A stretch of 7,736 bases of DNA, from assembly GCA_021295675.1 (NCBI GenBank), contig JAGWBY010000052.1, positions 39,288-47,023 of the forward strand, given 5' to 3'. The position numbers and the translations under genes were made by a program. Positions 1 to 6,747 of this stretch are shown piece after piece. Positions within the stretch are counted from its first letter, which is position 1, and every line of letters begins with the position of its first letter. The stretch is from Candidatus Latescibacterota bacterium. GTDB taxonomy: Bacteria; Latescibacterota; UBA2968; UBA8231. The notes under the pieces were generated by a model. It worked only from the letters and a program-made list of their open reading frames with translations. It made no database searches and was not told the DNA's origin.

Positions 1-547
1 CGACGGCCACGATACGCTGTCCGACGAGCCAGGGCAGTACATCAAGGATATGTACCGTCCGCGTATGCAACATACCGCCATCTACTAGGTTACCGCCGGC
101 TCTGCGCTGAACCGCCGTCATGTACTGAATATCATCGGAACTAGAGGCTAACTGACTGCGTACATACTCTGTGCTCGCCATGAAACGCCGCGTGAAAGCT
201 GTCATTAACAGACATTCTTGTGCTTGGCTGAGAGTGGTCAATTCTTTGGCGTGTGCTACTGTGACTGTCGTCGGCTTGTCGACGAGAACGGGTATGCGCC
301 GTTCTAGCGCGAGCTTGCATTGTTCATAGTGATATTGATTTGGGGTGCTGACGACGACACCGTCCACGAGATCGGGGTCAAGCATGGTCTGGCTTGCGCC
401 CAGACTCTCCGGCAGGTTGTCCAGACGATCCTGCGAGATGTCACAGACTGCTGTGATCTCCACGTCCCTCCGCTGGATGAGATTCGGAATGTGATAATTA
501 GGACAGAAACGTCCCACTCCGATCAGGCCGATTCTGGTCTGTTCCAT
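1..547 (-). CDS. Gfo/Idh/MocA-family NAD(P)-dependent oxidoreductase (C-terminus beyond window)
   Basis: The frame is open from an ATG at 547-545 to the left edge, giving 182 complete codons; the 3' end is missing. Residues 6-13 (IGLIGVGR) form the glycine-rich Rossmann nucleotide-binding loop directly after the start. V34-D36 ends the second strand, VVVSTPNQYHY (64-74) is the typical TPN.xH stretch, and VDKPTT (89-94) replaces the usual EKP, keeping Lys91. The catalytic-domain signature GGNLVDGGML...VHILDVLPWLVG lies at 151-176. When aligned on the following Trp, about five extra residues separate Asp156 from His166 compared with the common D-x3-H spacing. The family oxidises or reduces sugars, inositols and related polyols; the substrate cannot be read here. 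The start overlaps the methyltransferase 3' end by 25 bp and has no clear Shine-Dalgarno, which suggests translational coupling. Family assignment is firm; substrate is unknown. Confidence 0.87.
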   Translation of the reverse strand, partial: MEQTRIGLIGVGRFCPNYHIPNLIQRRDVEITAVCDISQDRLDNLPESLGASQTMLDPDLVDGVVVSTPNQYHYEQCKLALERRIPVLVDKPTTVTVAHAKELTTLSQAQECLLMTAFTRRFMASTEYVRSQLASSSDDIQYMTAVQRRAGGNLVDGGMLHTRTVHILDVLPWLVGQRIVAV

Positions 548-1170
548 TTTGTCAGCACCGGTTTTCGCAAAGTGAAAGACTGGAAGTGCACGCCCTCGGG
601 CTCGACTACGTGGAAATCCAAGACATCGAAATACTCCCGTACGTATCCATGCATCTGATCGTCGGTTCGAAAAGAAAAAAATCGAGGAGGATCGTGCCAG
701 TCGTTAGGCGCTTCGCCCTCAAACGGGTCACCCCCGTACACGCCCAAAAAAAAGAGACCGCCTGGAACTAAGACGTTTCGGATCGCAGCCAGTACGTCAG
801 ATAAATTGACATTCGGGACATGAAGCAGGCAATTCATTGCATAAACTGCGTCGAAAGAACTCAGGGGAAAGCCCAAATTTAGAAAGTCAGCCGAGTAAGC
901 CACGAGACCTTTAGCGCGGCAGCGTGCAACCATTTCCGGTGAAAGATCAGTCACAATTGTTTCTAATCCACCTTTCTGGAAAAACAAGCCATCCTGGCCT
1001 GTCCCGGCACCGATCTCCAGAAGACTCACCTTGCCCTCGGTGCGTACGATACTGAGAAAGTCTGCACGCTCAGTCAGCTTCCACGGGGCTTTCTCACGCT
1101 GGTCGCGGTCTTCTGCGCTACCGTCGTAGGCTACTTGAAGACGAGCGACGACATCTTTGTACTCGAACAT
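523..1170 (-). CDS. Class I SAM-dependent methyltransferase
   Basis: This 215-residue protein has the order of motifs of a Rossmann-type (UbiE/Methyltransf_11/25-like) methyltransferase. Motif I is LLEIGAGTG at 50-58 (SAM glycine loop). Acidic D75 ends strand 2 within IVTDLSPEM. D95 in YSADFLNL matches the adenine-contact position. FDAVYAMNCLLHVP at 106-119 is the motif IV region, and LVPGGLFFLGVYGG at 134-147 is the post-motif strand. The last about 70 residues are specific (WHDPPRFFSFRTDD, 158-171) and do not reveal the substrate. The ATG at 1170 is preceded by AT-rich sequence with no convincing ribosome binding site. The 3' end overlaps the following oxidoreductase by 25 bp, so the two probably form one transcript and modify the same small molecule (inference). 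Upstream sequence ends in AACGTTA, the same heptamer as the R' end of two attC sites further right. Family is secure; acceptor substrate is unknown. Confidence 0.87.
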   Translation of the reverse strand: MFEYKDVVARLQVAYDGSAEDRDQREKAPWKLTERADFLSIVRTEGKVSLLEIGAGTGQDGLFFQKGGLETIVTDLSPEMVARCRAKGLVAYSADFLNLGFPLSSFDAVYAMNCLLHVPNVNLSDVLAAIRNVLVPGGLFFLGVYGGDPFEGEAPNDWHDPPRFFSFRTDDQMHGYVREYFDVLDFHVVEPEGVHFQSFTLRKPVLTKWNRPESA

Positions 1171-1233
1171 TGCTTTTTAACGTTTTGCCGGTTTGCGAAC
1201 AGCGGCCGAGTGTTGCCTCAGTTGCTTACTCCT

Positions 1234-1362
1234 TCAATAGGCCAGCAGCAATGAGAGCGCGATGGTGCAGAGGTAGAAAAACGTCCAGCGCCAACTCCGC
1301 AAGGACTCCTTCAGGTTGAACCAGTTTGCGCGCCAGTCTCTCGTGTTCGGGAGCCCACTCAT
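1234..1362 (-). CDS. Possible 42-residue single-span membrane peptide
   Basis: A short frame starts at ATG 1362-1360 and stops at TGA 1236-1234. The N-terminus (MSGLPNTRDWRANWFNLKES) is polar and tryptophan-rich. It is followed by RSWRW and then a hydrophobic stretch, WTFFYLCTIALSLLLAY, to the C-terminus: one predicted transmembrane helix with a basic flank on the probable cytoplasmic side. By hand count 35 of 42 sense codons end in G or C, in keeping with the GC-rich gene upstream. A competing frame over the same bases (GTG near 1405, about 58 codons, ending LIAAGLLKE) has a less biased third position but a better-placed GGGGA upstream. There is no strong ribosome binding site for the 42-residue frame. 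It lies 51 bp after the secreted-protein gene and could be its partner. No family is recognised, and it may not be translated. Confidence 0.35.
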   Translation of the reverse strand: MSGLPNTRDWRANWFNLKESLRSWRWTFFYLCTIALSLLLAY

Positions 1363-1413
1363 TGAGCTCGACTTTCGCCAGCCAGATGGAGCGAACCAGC
1401 ACTAATTCCCCGT

Positions 1414-2340
1414 TCAGTATGCTACAGCGACGGGCTGCAGGCGGATCTCACTGCCCTTATCCGTCTCTACTTCCACCCGCGCCAGATAGATGCCAGGGCC
1501 GACCAGCTGTCCGGCTCCATCCCGACCGTCCCAGCGGGCCATATGGCGCCCCGCGGCCTGAGCCTCTGGCTGCGCCTGCCATATCCGCCGTCCGTTTAGG
1601 GCATAGATGCCGACCTTTACCGCGGACGCCTGCTGCACCCGGAACAAGGTATACTGGATGGATAACTGGTCGTTGACGCCGTCCCCCTGAGGGGTAAAAG
1701 CGCGGCTCCCCACCTCGAGATCCTCCAGAACTCCCCTTGCCGAGGAGGCCGACGCCACAAGCTCCTCGCTGACATCACCGCCTTCGACCCGCTGCAACAA
1801 GCTCTGTTCCCCGCGGTTGAAGACCTCCCCGCCGAACTCGCCGGCCTCGTCGTAGAGCACTGTTTCCAGCCCAATGCGCAGCCTCTGATCGCCCTCTGGA
1901 CTCAAACGGCGGGGCAAAAATACAACAAAACCGCTTTCCTCGTTCGCGATGCTGTCCGGTTCCACAGTGCCCAATGGCTCACCTATCTCCAGCCAGCCGA
2001 ACTCCGCTTCCGCCGGCGTCATGACCCGCACGACATCGAAGCCGGTGCGATCCGCGCTGGAAAATTCAACGCCAATATCGTACACGAACGACTTTTTCTC
2101 GCCCGCCGGTACGCGCACTCGCCCGCCCTGCGGCTGGTGATCTTCCTCCAGGACCACCTCGCCCACGACCCGATCCGCCAACAGCGGCGCGATCTCGACC
2201 TGCAGCGAATCCAGCCGGGCAAAGTCAAAGAACGCATCCGTCTTTAGCTGCACCCGCAGCTGAAAGTAGCGCCCCCACGGCAGGCGCGGGTGCTGCCCCG
2301 ACTCCTCGAGTGGCACCGACCAGAAACTCCAGTTTTTCAC
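1414..2340 (-). CDS. C-terminal part of a secreted protein with FlgD/CHU_C-like Ig domain (separated by a probable frameshift)
   Basis: This frame of 308 codons begins at a GTG (2340-2338), but the frame is already open from about 2395, where an in-frame TGA closes it. Residues such as NWSFWSVPLEES (3-14) and GRYFQLRVQL (23-32) read like the continuation of a beta-rich extracellular domain, not like a start. Residues 50-200 are further beta-rich repeats without catalytic motifs. From 214 onward AFTPQGDGVNDQLSIQYTL, VGIYALNGRRIW, WDGRDGAGQLVGPGIYLARVEV form an Ig-like domain of the FlgD/CHU_C kind, known from bacterial secreted proteins and sorting C-termini. It overlaps the upstream 432-codon frame by 116 bp. 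In that overlap this frame looks protein-like while the other becomes low-complexity (Gly/Ala/Val), so I infer one original gene of roughly 690 residues (1414-3523) broken by a +1-type shift or a sequencing error. Likely role: extracellular carbohydrate or surface binding (inference only). Confidence 0.78.
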   Translation of the reverse strand: MKNWSFWSVPLEESGQHPRLPWGRYFQLRVQLKTDAFFDFARLDSLQVEIAPLLADRVVGEVVLEEDHQPQGGRVRVPAGEKKSFVYDIGVEFSSADRTGFDVVRVMTPAEAEFGWLEIGEPLGTVEPDSIANEESGFVVFLPRRLSPEGDQRLRIGLETVLYDEAGEFGGEVFNRGEQSLLQRVEGGDVSEELVASASSARGVLEDLEVGSRAFTPQGDGVNDQLSIQYTLFRVQQASAVKVGIYALNGRRIWQAQPEAQAAGRHMARWDGRDGAGQLVGPGIYLARVEVETDKGSEIRLQPVAVAY

Positions 2341-3523
2341 GGAATCCCACCGTCGGCACCGTAGCGCCGCGCGCCTCCAGTCTAGATATGGAACTGATCA
2401 AGGTCGCTCTCGGCACGGAGGAAGTCAGCCGTTCCCACTGTTTCTTGGTCACCTCCACGTGGGCTCCCAGATCGTCAAAGCCGAAGTAAGCCGTCGGAGT
2501 GTCATCGCGACCCGTCCTGATCTCCACCTGGACGCGAACCGGACCGTCCGCGAGGGCGACCAACTGCTCCCCGTCCTTGCGCCACTTGCTCACCTCGAAG
2601 ACCACTCGCCCGAAGTTGGCCTCCCGCCCCAGGTCCACTATCTGCGACTCCCAGGTCGCCGTAGGCGCAAAACCCCGGCCGTAAACCTCCATCTCCGCAT
2701 AAGCCGACTGGACGACGATCGGCTGACCGTCCAAAGTGACTCCGTCGGGGACTTCCAGCAGGCGCAAATAGCGCAAATTCTGCAGCGGGAAGCGGACCTC
2801 GGTGACGCTGTCGCGGTTGGCTTGGCGGTAGGCTAGCTGATTTTCCAGCGGGCAGCAGAAGCCCGCCCCGCGCCATCTGAAGCCCCGCGCCATCTCCTCT
2901 TCCATTATACCTCCCTCGTCCTCGCGGGCTGTCAGGCTGAATGATTTGAGGACATAGTTGAGACGAAAGGGCTGGTCGCTGTCGGGGCTCACCCCCTCGG
3001 GAGGGTAGAACACAAAGCGCTCCACCGGCACCTGTGCGCCCATATCTATCGTGTAATAGAAAGACGATCCCGATGGTGGGCGGCTGCGCGGGTCGGCGAC
3101 CTCGTCCCTGCGCTCGACGTAGGTGGCGGGATCGCCGTCTACGAAGACGAGGAGGTTGGCCTGGTACAAAATGCCATAATTCCCGAGGTTCTCGTCGCGG
3201 CTTTTCAATAGAAAGTTGCCGTGTCCCAGCCACAAACGCGGATGACCCGGGTGGTAAACCGGGTCGAAGGTGAACCTGAAGGGTTGCCAGGGTCCCAACC
3301 GAGGCAAGAGGTTCTCGTCCGGCTTGAGCTCGAAAGGCTGGAGCGCCCCGGCCGCGGTCGAGTCGTCCGTCATCAGGCTGAAATCCGCTACTTCCGTCCA
3401 GGAAACGCCGCCCTCTCCTCCGAGCCGCCACCAATTTTCTTGGGCCGCCCCATGGCTGCAAAACCCTGCAATCCCACCCAGCACGGCAAAGGCCAAAATC
3501 GCCACTTTCGCGTTTATCCGCAC
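2225..3523 (-). CDS. N-terminal part of a secreted, discoidin-like protein (3' end probably out of frame)
   Basis: The 432-codon frame starts at GTG 3523-3521; an in-frame TAG at 3541-3539 excludes any useful earlier start. Residues 1-27 are a classical signal peptide: RINAK, hydrophobic VAILAFAVLGGIAG, then a probable cleavage after SHGAA. The mature part contains FYYTIDMGAQVPVERFVFYPPEG (about 157-179) and a second YAEMEVYGRGFAPTATWESQIVDLG block (about 275-299). These resemble F5/8-type (discoidin) jelly-roll repeats that bind sugars. Beyond about residue 385 the sequence turns into LEARGATVPTVGF and a Gly/Ala/Val-rich tail. That tail looks like an out-of-frame reading of the neighbouring 308-codon frame, so the true C-terminus is probably encoded there. 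The start lies 7 nt after the phosphotransferase stop. Third positions are very GC-rich, unlike that neighbour. Secretion is well supported; the discoidin call is moderate. Confidence 0.75.
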   Translation of the reverse strand: MRINAKVAILAFAVLGGIAGFCSHGAAQENWWRLGGEGGVSWTEVADFSLMTDDSTAAGALQPFELKPDENLLPRLGPWQPFRFTFDPVYHPGHPRLWLGHGNFLLKSRDENLGNYGILYQANLLVFVDGDPATYVERRDEVADPRSRPPSGSSFYYTIDMGAQVPVERFVFYPPEGVSPDSDQPFRLNYVLKSFSLTAREDEGGIMEEEMARGFRWRGAGFCCPLENQLAYRQANRDSVTEVRFPLQNLRYLRLLEVPDGVTLDGQPIVVQSAYAEMEVYGRGFAPTATWESQIVDLGREANFGRVVFEVSKWRKDGEQLVALADGPVRVQVEIRTGRDDTPTAYFGFDDLGAHVEVTKKQWERLTSSVPRATLISSISRLEARGATVPTVGFREKLEFLVGATRGVGAAPAPAVGALLSAAGAAKDGCVL

Positions 3524-3530
3524 CCGAACC

Positions 3531-4523
3531 TCAGGAACCTACAAGGCTTTTTAATCCGCTTTCCAAGTCATCCAGCCATTGCGGCGTTTTGGGGTGAAAG
3601 GCTCCCAACACTTCCCAGAACCAGCACAAACCGGCACCCATGGTGGCTTGTCTGACTTTAAGGTACGTCTCATCTGGTTCTATCCGCACTCCACCTGCCT
3701 CCGCATACCCCGACCAAAACTCCTGCGGATAGTGATCGCGACCATAAATTTCTTGAGGTTCTCGGGTAAACTCTGCTGCGATATGCAGTTGTTCATGTAG
3801 AAGGTCGCCAGTCGCTCCATTCTCAAAATCGTAAATGCCGACTATATGGCCATCATCATCAACCAAAAGATTGTGTATAGTTGCATCTCCCCATAGAAGC
3901 CCTTGAGGACTCGGATTCGGCACGACATCAATCTTGTCCAGCAGATCTTCGATAATGGACAGCTTGGCTTGACAATCTTCGGGCAGGTCAGCTACCAAGT
4001 CCTGATTGTAAAGGAGCTTTCTCCGTATGTCTTCTCGCCATTGGGTCACATCCTGCACGGGTAGAAGACCGTCGGATACTCTCTGTTCATTGATGGCAGC
4101 GACCACTGAGCCAAATTCTTTGAGCAGGCGACACCGCCGATCATCGCTAGTACTGGGCATCTCGAAAAAGTCTCGTCCTTGAGTACCGGGGAGCAGACTA
4201 GAAATCAGATAAGGATATCCGAACGCATCGGTGTCCTCGCATAATAGACTGATCTCCGGGACGGGCAGAGTGGTTGTATCGCGTAACAATGCGGTAATAT
4301 TGAAATCGACCGCTAGCGAGAAGGCTTTTCGATACTTGATCTTGATCACATAGCTGCCGTCGCAACACACGGCCTTATAGACACAGTTGGTTGGATTTGC
4401 TTTAAGTTCAGTCCATTCGATAACCGAGCCGAGCCCCTGTCTAGCAAAAGCCACGGCTCCCTGCTCAGCAGTAAAGGTCGGCTTTTTGGAGGCTTCTATA
4501 AATGCTTGCTTGCTGATCGCCAA
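3531..4523 (-). CDS. APH-family (kinase-like) phosphotransferase
   Basis: This 330-residue protein has the layout of the APH phosphotransferase family (aminoglycoside, choline and homoserine kinase relatives). SYVIKIKYR at 57-65 carries the ATP-binding Lys (K61 or K63). GYPYLISSLLPG at 102-113 is the hinge region. LLWGDATIHNLLV at 209-221 is the catalytic (Brenner) loop with Asp213 and Asn218, Trp replacing the usual His before Gly-Asp. GIYDFENGATGD at 229-240 supplies the metal-binding Asp232. The only sensible start is TTG at 4523-4521, 7 nt after a CGGAG ribosome binding site; there is no in-frame ATG near it. It follows the dioxygenase by 41 bp, so co-transcription is likely. Codon composition is AT-richer than the secreted-protein gene downstream. 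The substrate is unknown: it could be an antibiotic, a sugar or an amino alcohol. Resistance should not be assumed. Confidence 0.87.
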   Translation of the reverse strand: MAISKQAFIEASKKPTFTAEQGAVAFARQGLGSVIEWTELKANPTNCVYKAVCCDGSYVIKIKYRKAFSLAVDFNITALLRDTTTLPVPEISLLCEDTDAFGYPYLISSLLPGTQGRDFFEMPSTSDDRRCRLLKEFGSVVAAINEQRVSDGLLPVQDVTQWREDIRRKLLYNQDLVADLPEDCQAKLSIIEDLLDKIDVVPNPSPQGLLWGDATIHNLLVDDDGHIVGIYDFENGATGDLLHEQLHIAAEFTREPQEIYGRDHYPQEFWSGYAEAGGVRIEPDETYLKVRQATMGAGLCWFWEVLGAFHPKTPQWLDDLESGLKSLVGS

Positions 4524-4564
4524 ATCTACGCTCCGATATACTGTAACTTTCTCGATGTGCTAAC

Positions 4565-5338
4565 CTAGGCTTGTTCGCGCCATATTCGCTTGGCCAACAT
4601 GAACCTAGGCACTTTTGCAGCGTTCTGAGACCGAGCGTGTACGATCAGCGGATGGCAGAGCACGGCATCGCCTGGCTCTCCCGTAAGTTCAACAACCCTA
4701 ACCTTTATATTCTCAATTTCTGCATTCTGCTCCATCAGACGAGCAACTCGTTCGTTCATCGGTCCTGTGTTGTTCCGTAGATCCACCAGCCATGGGTGCG
4801 CTTTGAAGAACGTATTGTGGCCCTCCTTAGCCTCTACACTCCGGCGATGATATCGCAAGAGGAGCTTATGGGCTCCCTCCAGAATAAGCGTTCCACCCCC
4901 TTGCGGTAAGACGTGGGAAATAAAAATAAAGATGAACAGACCTTCTTTCCCATTTATGATTTCCAACGGATCTGAGTCCCAGTGCCATCCCGTCGGAATA
5001 TTCCACATATCGGGGGATTCAGGCATCGTGTGGAGCAAGGTGCCCCAGTGGGTGGGTGATTTCCAGCTCGGACCTAGGAGCTGGGTGATCGCATATGTGA
5101 TCTTCTGGTCGCCAATATTCCAAAGGTCTCGGTTCGCTTGCAGTATCTTGATGAGTCCTTTTGTCGGGCGATTCCAGGTTGAGGAATCTTCGCGATCGAA
5201 GCCGTATCTCTGCTCAAGTATTTCCCATATGTACGTCATCACGCGGTGCGTAAGTGTGCGATCAAAAGCCGATTCGAGGCGGACGTACCCGTTCAGATGG
5301 AAGCGTTCAATGTCCTCTTGAGAGAGAATTTGATTCAT
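4565..5338 (-). CDS. Phytanoyl-CoA dioxygenase (PhyH)-family Fe(II)/2-oxoglutarate oxygenase
   Basis: I place the start at ATG 5338-5336 (MNQILSQEDIERF), giving 257 residues. An earlier start at 5446 would add 36 residues that are only a translation of the attC site. The iron ligands are visible: His119-x-Asp121 in TGWHWDSDP and the distal His234 in LCHPLIVHARSQN. Arg245 lies exactly 11 residues after His234, the spacing between the iron His and the 2-oxoglutarate-binding Arg in human PHYH (H264/R275). The N-terminal helix FHLNGYVRLESAF is also typical of the family. Such enzymes hydroxylate or halogenate small molecules and lipids; the substrate here is unknown. The gene begins about 31 nt after the last attC-like site and precedes the phosphotransferase by 41 bp. 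Assignment to the superfamily is strong. Confidence 0.92.
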   Translation of the reverse strand: MNQILSQEDIERFHLNGYVRLESAFDRTLTHRVMTYIWEILEQRYGFDREDSSTWNRPTKGLIKILQANRDLWNIGDQKITYAITQLLGPSWKSPTHWGTLLHTMPESPDMWNIPTGWHWDSDPLEIINGKEGLFIFIFISHVLPQGGGTLILEGAHKLLLRYHRRSVEAKEGHNTFFKAHPWLVDLRNNTGPMNERVARLMEQNAEIENIKVRVVELTGEPGDAVLCHPLIVHARSQNAAKVPRFMLAKRIWREQA

Positions 5339-5368
5339 CGATGAAGTCACATTTCCTTGGGTATTTTT

Positions 5369-5456
5369 GGCTAACGTTCCCGGCACCCACGAACCGCGCC
5401 GCGCCGCGGTTGGGCGAAGGGGCTTTTGCCCCGAAGCCGGGGGCACGGTGTTATGG
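5369..5456 (-). other. attC-like integron recombination site 1
   Basis: Read on the minus strand, the site begins with R'' CCATAAC (5456-5450) and ends with R' GTTAGCC (5375-5369), the preceding bases being AAC. L'' (GTGCCCCCG) and L' (CGTGGGTGC) can pair with one mismatch when G-T wobbles are allowed. Inside are two hairpins: GGGGC-AAAA-GCCCC and an AACCGC/GCGGTT stem with an enlarged GC loop. R'' with its upstream bases (GCCCATAAC) is the exact reverse complement of the first nine bases of the CHAT cassette, as expected for a cassette's own attC. This is the last attC of the array seen in the window. Confidence 0.82.
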
Positions 5457-6670
5457 GCTGTGGAATAGACGCACTCTTACGATTCCTGGCGGCAACAAGC
5501 GCTCCCCGAAGAAAATAAAATCTACAGGGACTCTGCCGAAGTGGATCAAGTCGCAGCAGATCTCTCCGATCAGTTTAGTCGATACACTCTAAACGGAAAG
5601 GCGCGCACCATCGCAAGGCGAAAATCGTCTCCTTGATCGGTGTAGTGTTCATACAGCGTCTTTCGCGTCACAAAGAGGGCATTGGCAGGAGGTTCTCCCT
5701 CGCGTAAGGCACTAAAAAAACGCTCTATGGTCTTTGTGGAGGATTCGCCGGACTCATTGCTTAGAATCGGAGCGACATAATAGAGGGTGCCCGTCCGATA
5801 CAGGCTGTGGAGGAACCCGCGATGGAGACCCAGTTCGCAAGAATCAAAATAGACAAGCTGGGGAGCCATGTGGACGAACGTCTCAGGGTGAATTGCAATG
5901 TGTGCCAGATCGATGCCGTCGTTTGCATCACCGTGACCACTGATCAGAACAAAATCAGCCGCTGCGATACTTTCCAAATCCTTGGGGTGGACCTCAAGGT
6001 CGTCATAGTAGATCGAACGAGGGAAGAGACGCTTCACCGATAAGAGGGCCCGTTCAGGATCGGACGACTCGTGCGAGATGAGCAGCCCTTTCCACTGGTC
6101 CGAAACCTGGAGAAGCGTATCCGAGTGACTGTGCAGACGATACGTAATGGGCTTGTCGAGAAACAGTGGGCACCCCTGATAATACAGCGCGTCCAGGGGA
6201 TAGGACAGACAGTCCTCCGCCAGCACAAACTCAATGGCCGATGCCGATTTAATCGATGCCTGAATAGGGGCATACAGATCCTGTCCCACTTCTGTGAGCA
6301 AGGTGTGTATGTCTGACCGTCTGATGGCCTTCAGGTCGGTATCCGCGAACAGATCGGCGAAGAATCCGCATATCGAGTCCAGCAGGGCCAATAGGGACGG
6401 CCTCGGGTTCAGCGATTTGTAGATGGCTTTCATCTTAGCGGGGACATTCCGCTGCTCAGGCACAGCATACCTGTGCGTCCCACCATCTAAAGCCGCCTGG
6501 ACATCGAGCACCTGTCGCTTCTGCTGGACATGGATAACCAGCGTCTCTGCACTATTCGAAGCCATTGTACCTTTCTAATCGCTATCTCACGCTCCAACTT
6601 AGCGGGGTCGGATTCCGGTCGAAAGCTTCTTAGAAATCTGCGATTCTACGGTTCTGCCCATGGCCCATAA
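5375..6670 (-). mobile_element. Integron-type gene cassette carrying the CHAT protease
   Basis: The cassette runs from the T after the G of R' in site 2 (6670) to the G of R' in site 1 (5375), 1296 bp. It starts TTATGGGCC after G and ends in an attC whose R'' is GCCCATAAC, so the ends match over nine bases, the signature of a circularisable cassette. It holds one gene, a leader of about 100 bases before it and about 113 bases between the stop and R''. The leader is longer than the 18 nt seen in the neighbouring cassette and could contain a cassette promoter, but I see no convincing -35/-10 pair. Confidence 0.78.
5570..6565 (-). CDS. Stand-alone CHAT-domain protein (caspase-like cysteine protease)
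   Basis: The protein has 331 residues and starts at ATG 6565-6563, with AGAAAGG six to seven bases upstream as ribosome binding site. The C-terminal two thirds match the CHAT fold (caspase/HetF-associated; a clan CD protease relative). LSYPLDALYYQGCPLFLDKPITYRL (120-144) is the family's P-x-[ED]-x-L entry segment. VLISGHGDAND (206-216) gives catalytic His211, and VYFDSCELG (238-246) gives catalytic Cys243, each after a hydrophobic strand as in caspases. SSTKTIERFFSALREGEPPANAL (275-297) is the typical helix after the active site. The first about 95 residues have no recognised domain, and no TPRs or transmembrane segment are present. CHAT proteases in bacteria act in gasdermin activation, type III-E CRISPR (TPR-CHAT) and other programmed responses; a defensive role here is inference. 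Both dyad residues are intact, so the enzyme is probably active. It is the sole gene of an integron-type cassette. Confidence 0.87.
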   Translation of the reverse strand: MASNSAETLVIHVQQKRQVLDVQAALDGGTHRYAVPEQRNVPAKMKAIYKSLNPRPSLLALLDSICGFFADLFADTDLKAIRRSDIHTLLTEVGQDLYAPIQASIKSASAIEFVLAEDCLSYPLDALYYQGCPLFLDKPITYRLHSHSDTLLQVSDQWKGLLISHESSDPERALLSVKRLFPRSIYYDDLEVHPKDLESIAAADFVLISGHGDANDGIDLAHIAIHPETFVHMAPQLVYFDSCELGLHRGFLHSLYRTGTLYYVAPILSNESGESSTKTIERFFSALREGEPPANALFVTRKTLYEHYTDQGDDFRLAMVRAFPFRVYRLN

Positions 6671-6747
6671 CGTTTCCGTGTCCCCGAACCGCGTAGCGGT
6701 TGGGCGAGGGGCCGCACTGCCTCGAGCCGGGGGCACAGGTGTTAGCC
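6665..6747 (-). other. attC-like integron recombination site 2
   Basis: Read on the minus strand, R'' is GGCTAAC (6747-6741) and R' is GTTATGG (6671-6665), preceded by AAC. L'' GTGCCCCCG pairs with L' CGGGGACAC with one mismatch. The interior carries the AACCGC-TAC-GCGGTT hairpin shared with the other two sites, and the conserved CGCCCAACCGC block. The R'' region GTCGGCTAAC overlaps the stop codon (TAA) of the nucleotidyltransferase gene and is the exact reverse complement of the ten bases that begin that cassette. Confidence 0.85.

Noticed and set aside
320..658. Plus-strand frame of 112 codons, and other plus-strand frames of 60-145 codons.
   Set aside because: They lie antisense to the well-supported oxidoreductase, methyltransferase, secreted, APH, PhyH and CHAT genes and show no motifs of their own.
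1171..1215. The hairpin upstream of the methyltransferase as a Rho-independent terminator.
   Set aside because: On the transcribed (minus) strand it is followed by A-rich, not T-rich, sequence, and the stem is interrupted.
2502..3461. A 319-codon minus frame inside the secreted-protein gene.
   Set aside because: It is Arg/Gly/Pro-rich, which is typical of an out-of-frame reading of GC-rich coding DNA; the overlapping frame has a signal peptide and beta-rich domains.
1190..3535. A shared CTGAGG at both edges of the GC-rich block as a target-site duplication.
   Set aside because: Six bases at imprecise borders are expected by chance, and there are no terminal inverted repeats or transposase.
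5457..5569. An open minus-strand frame of about 45 codons between the CHAT stop and attC site 1, ending at the TAA in R''.
   Set aside because: It has no ATG or GTG start and no placed ribosome site, and its composition is not convincing. It could only be a CHAT extension if there were a frameshift, which the complete CHAT C-terminus does not require.
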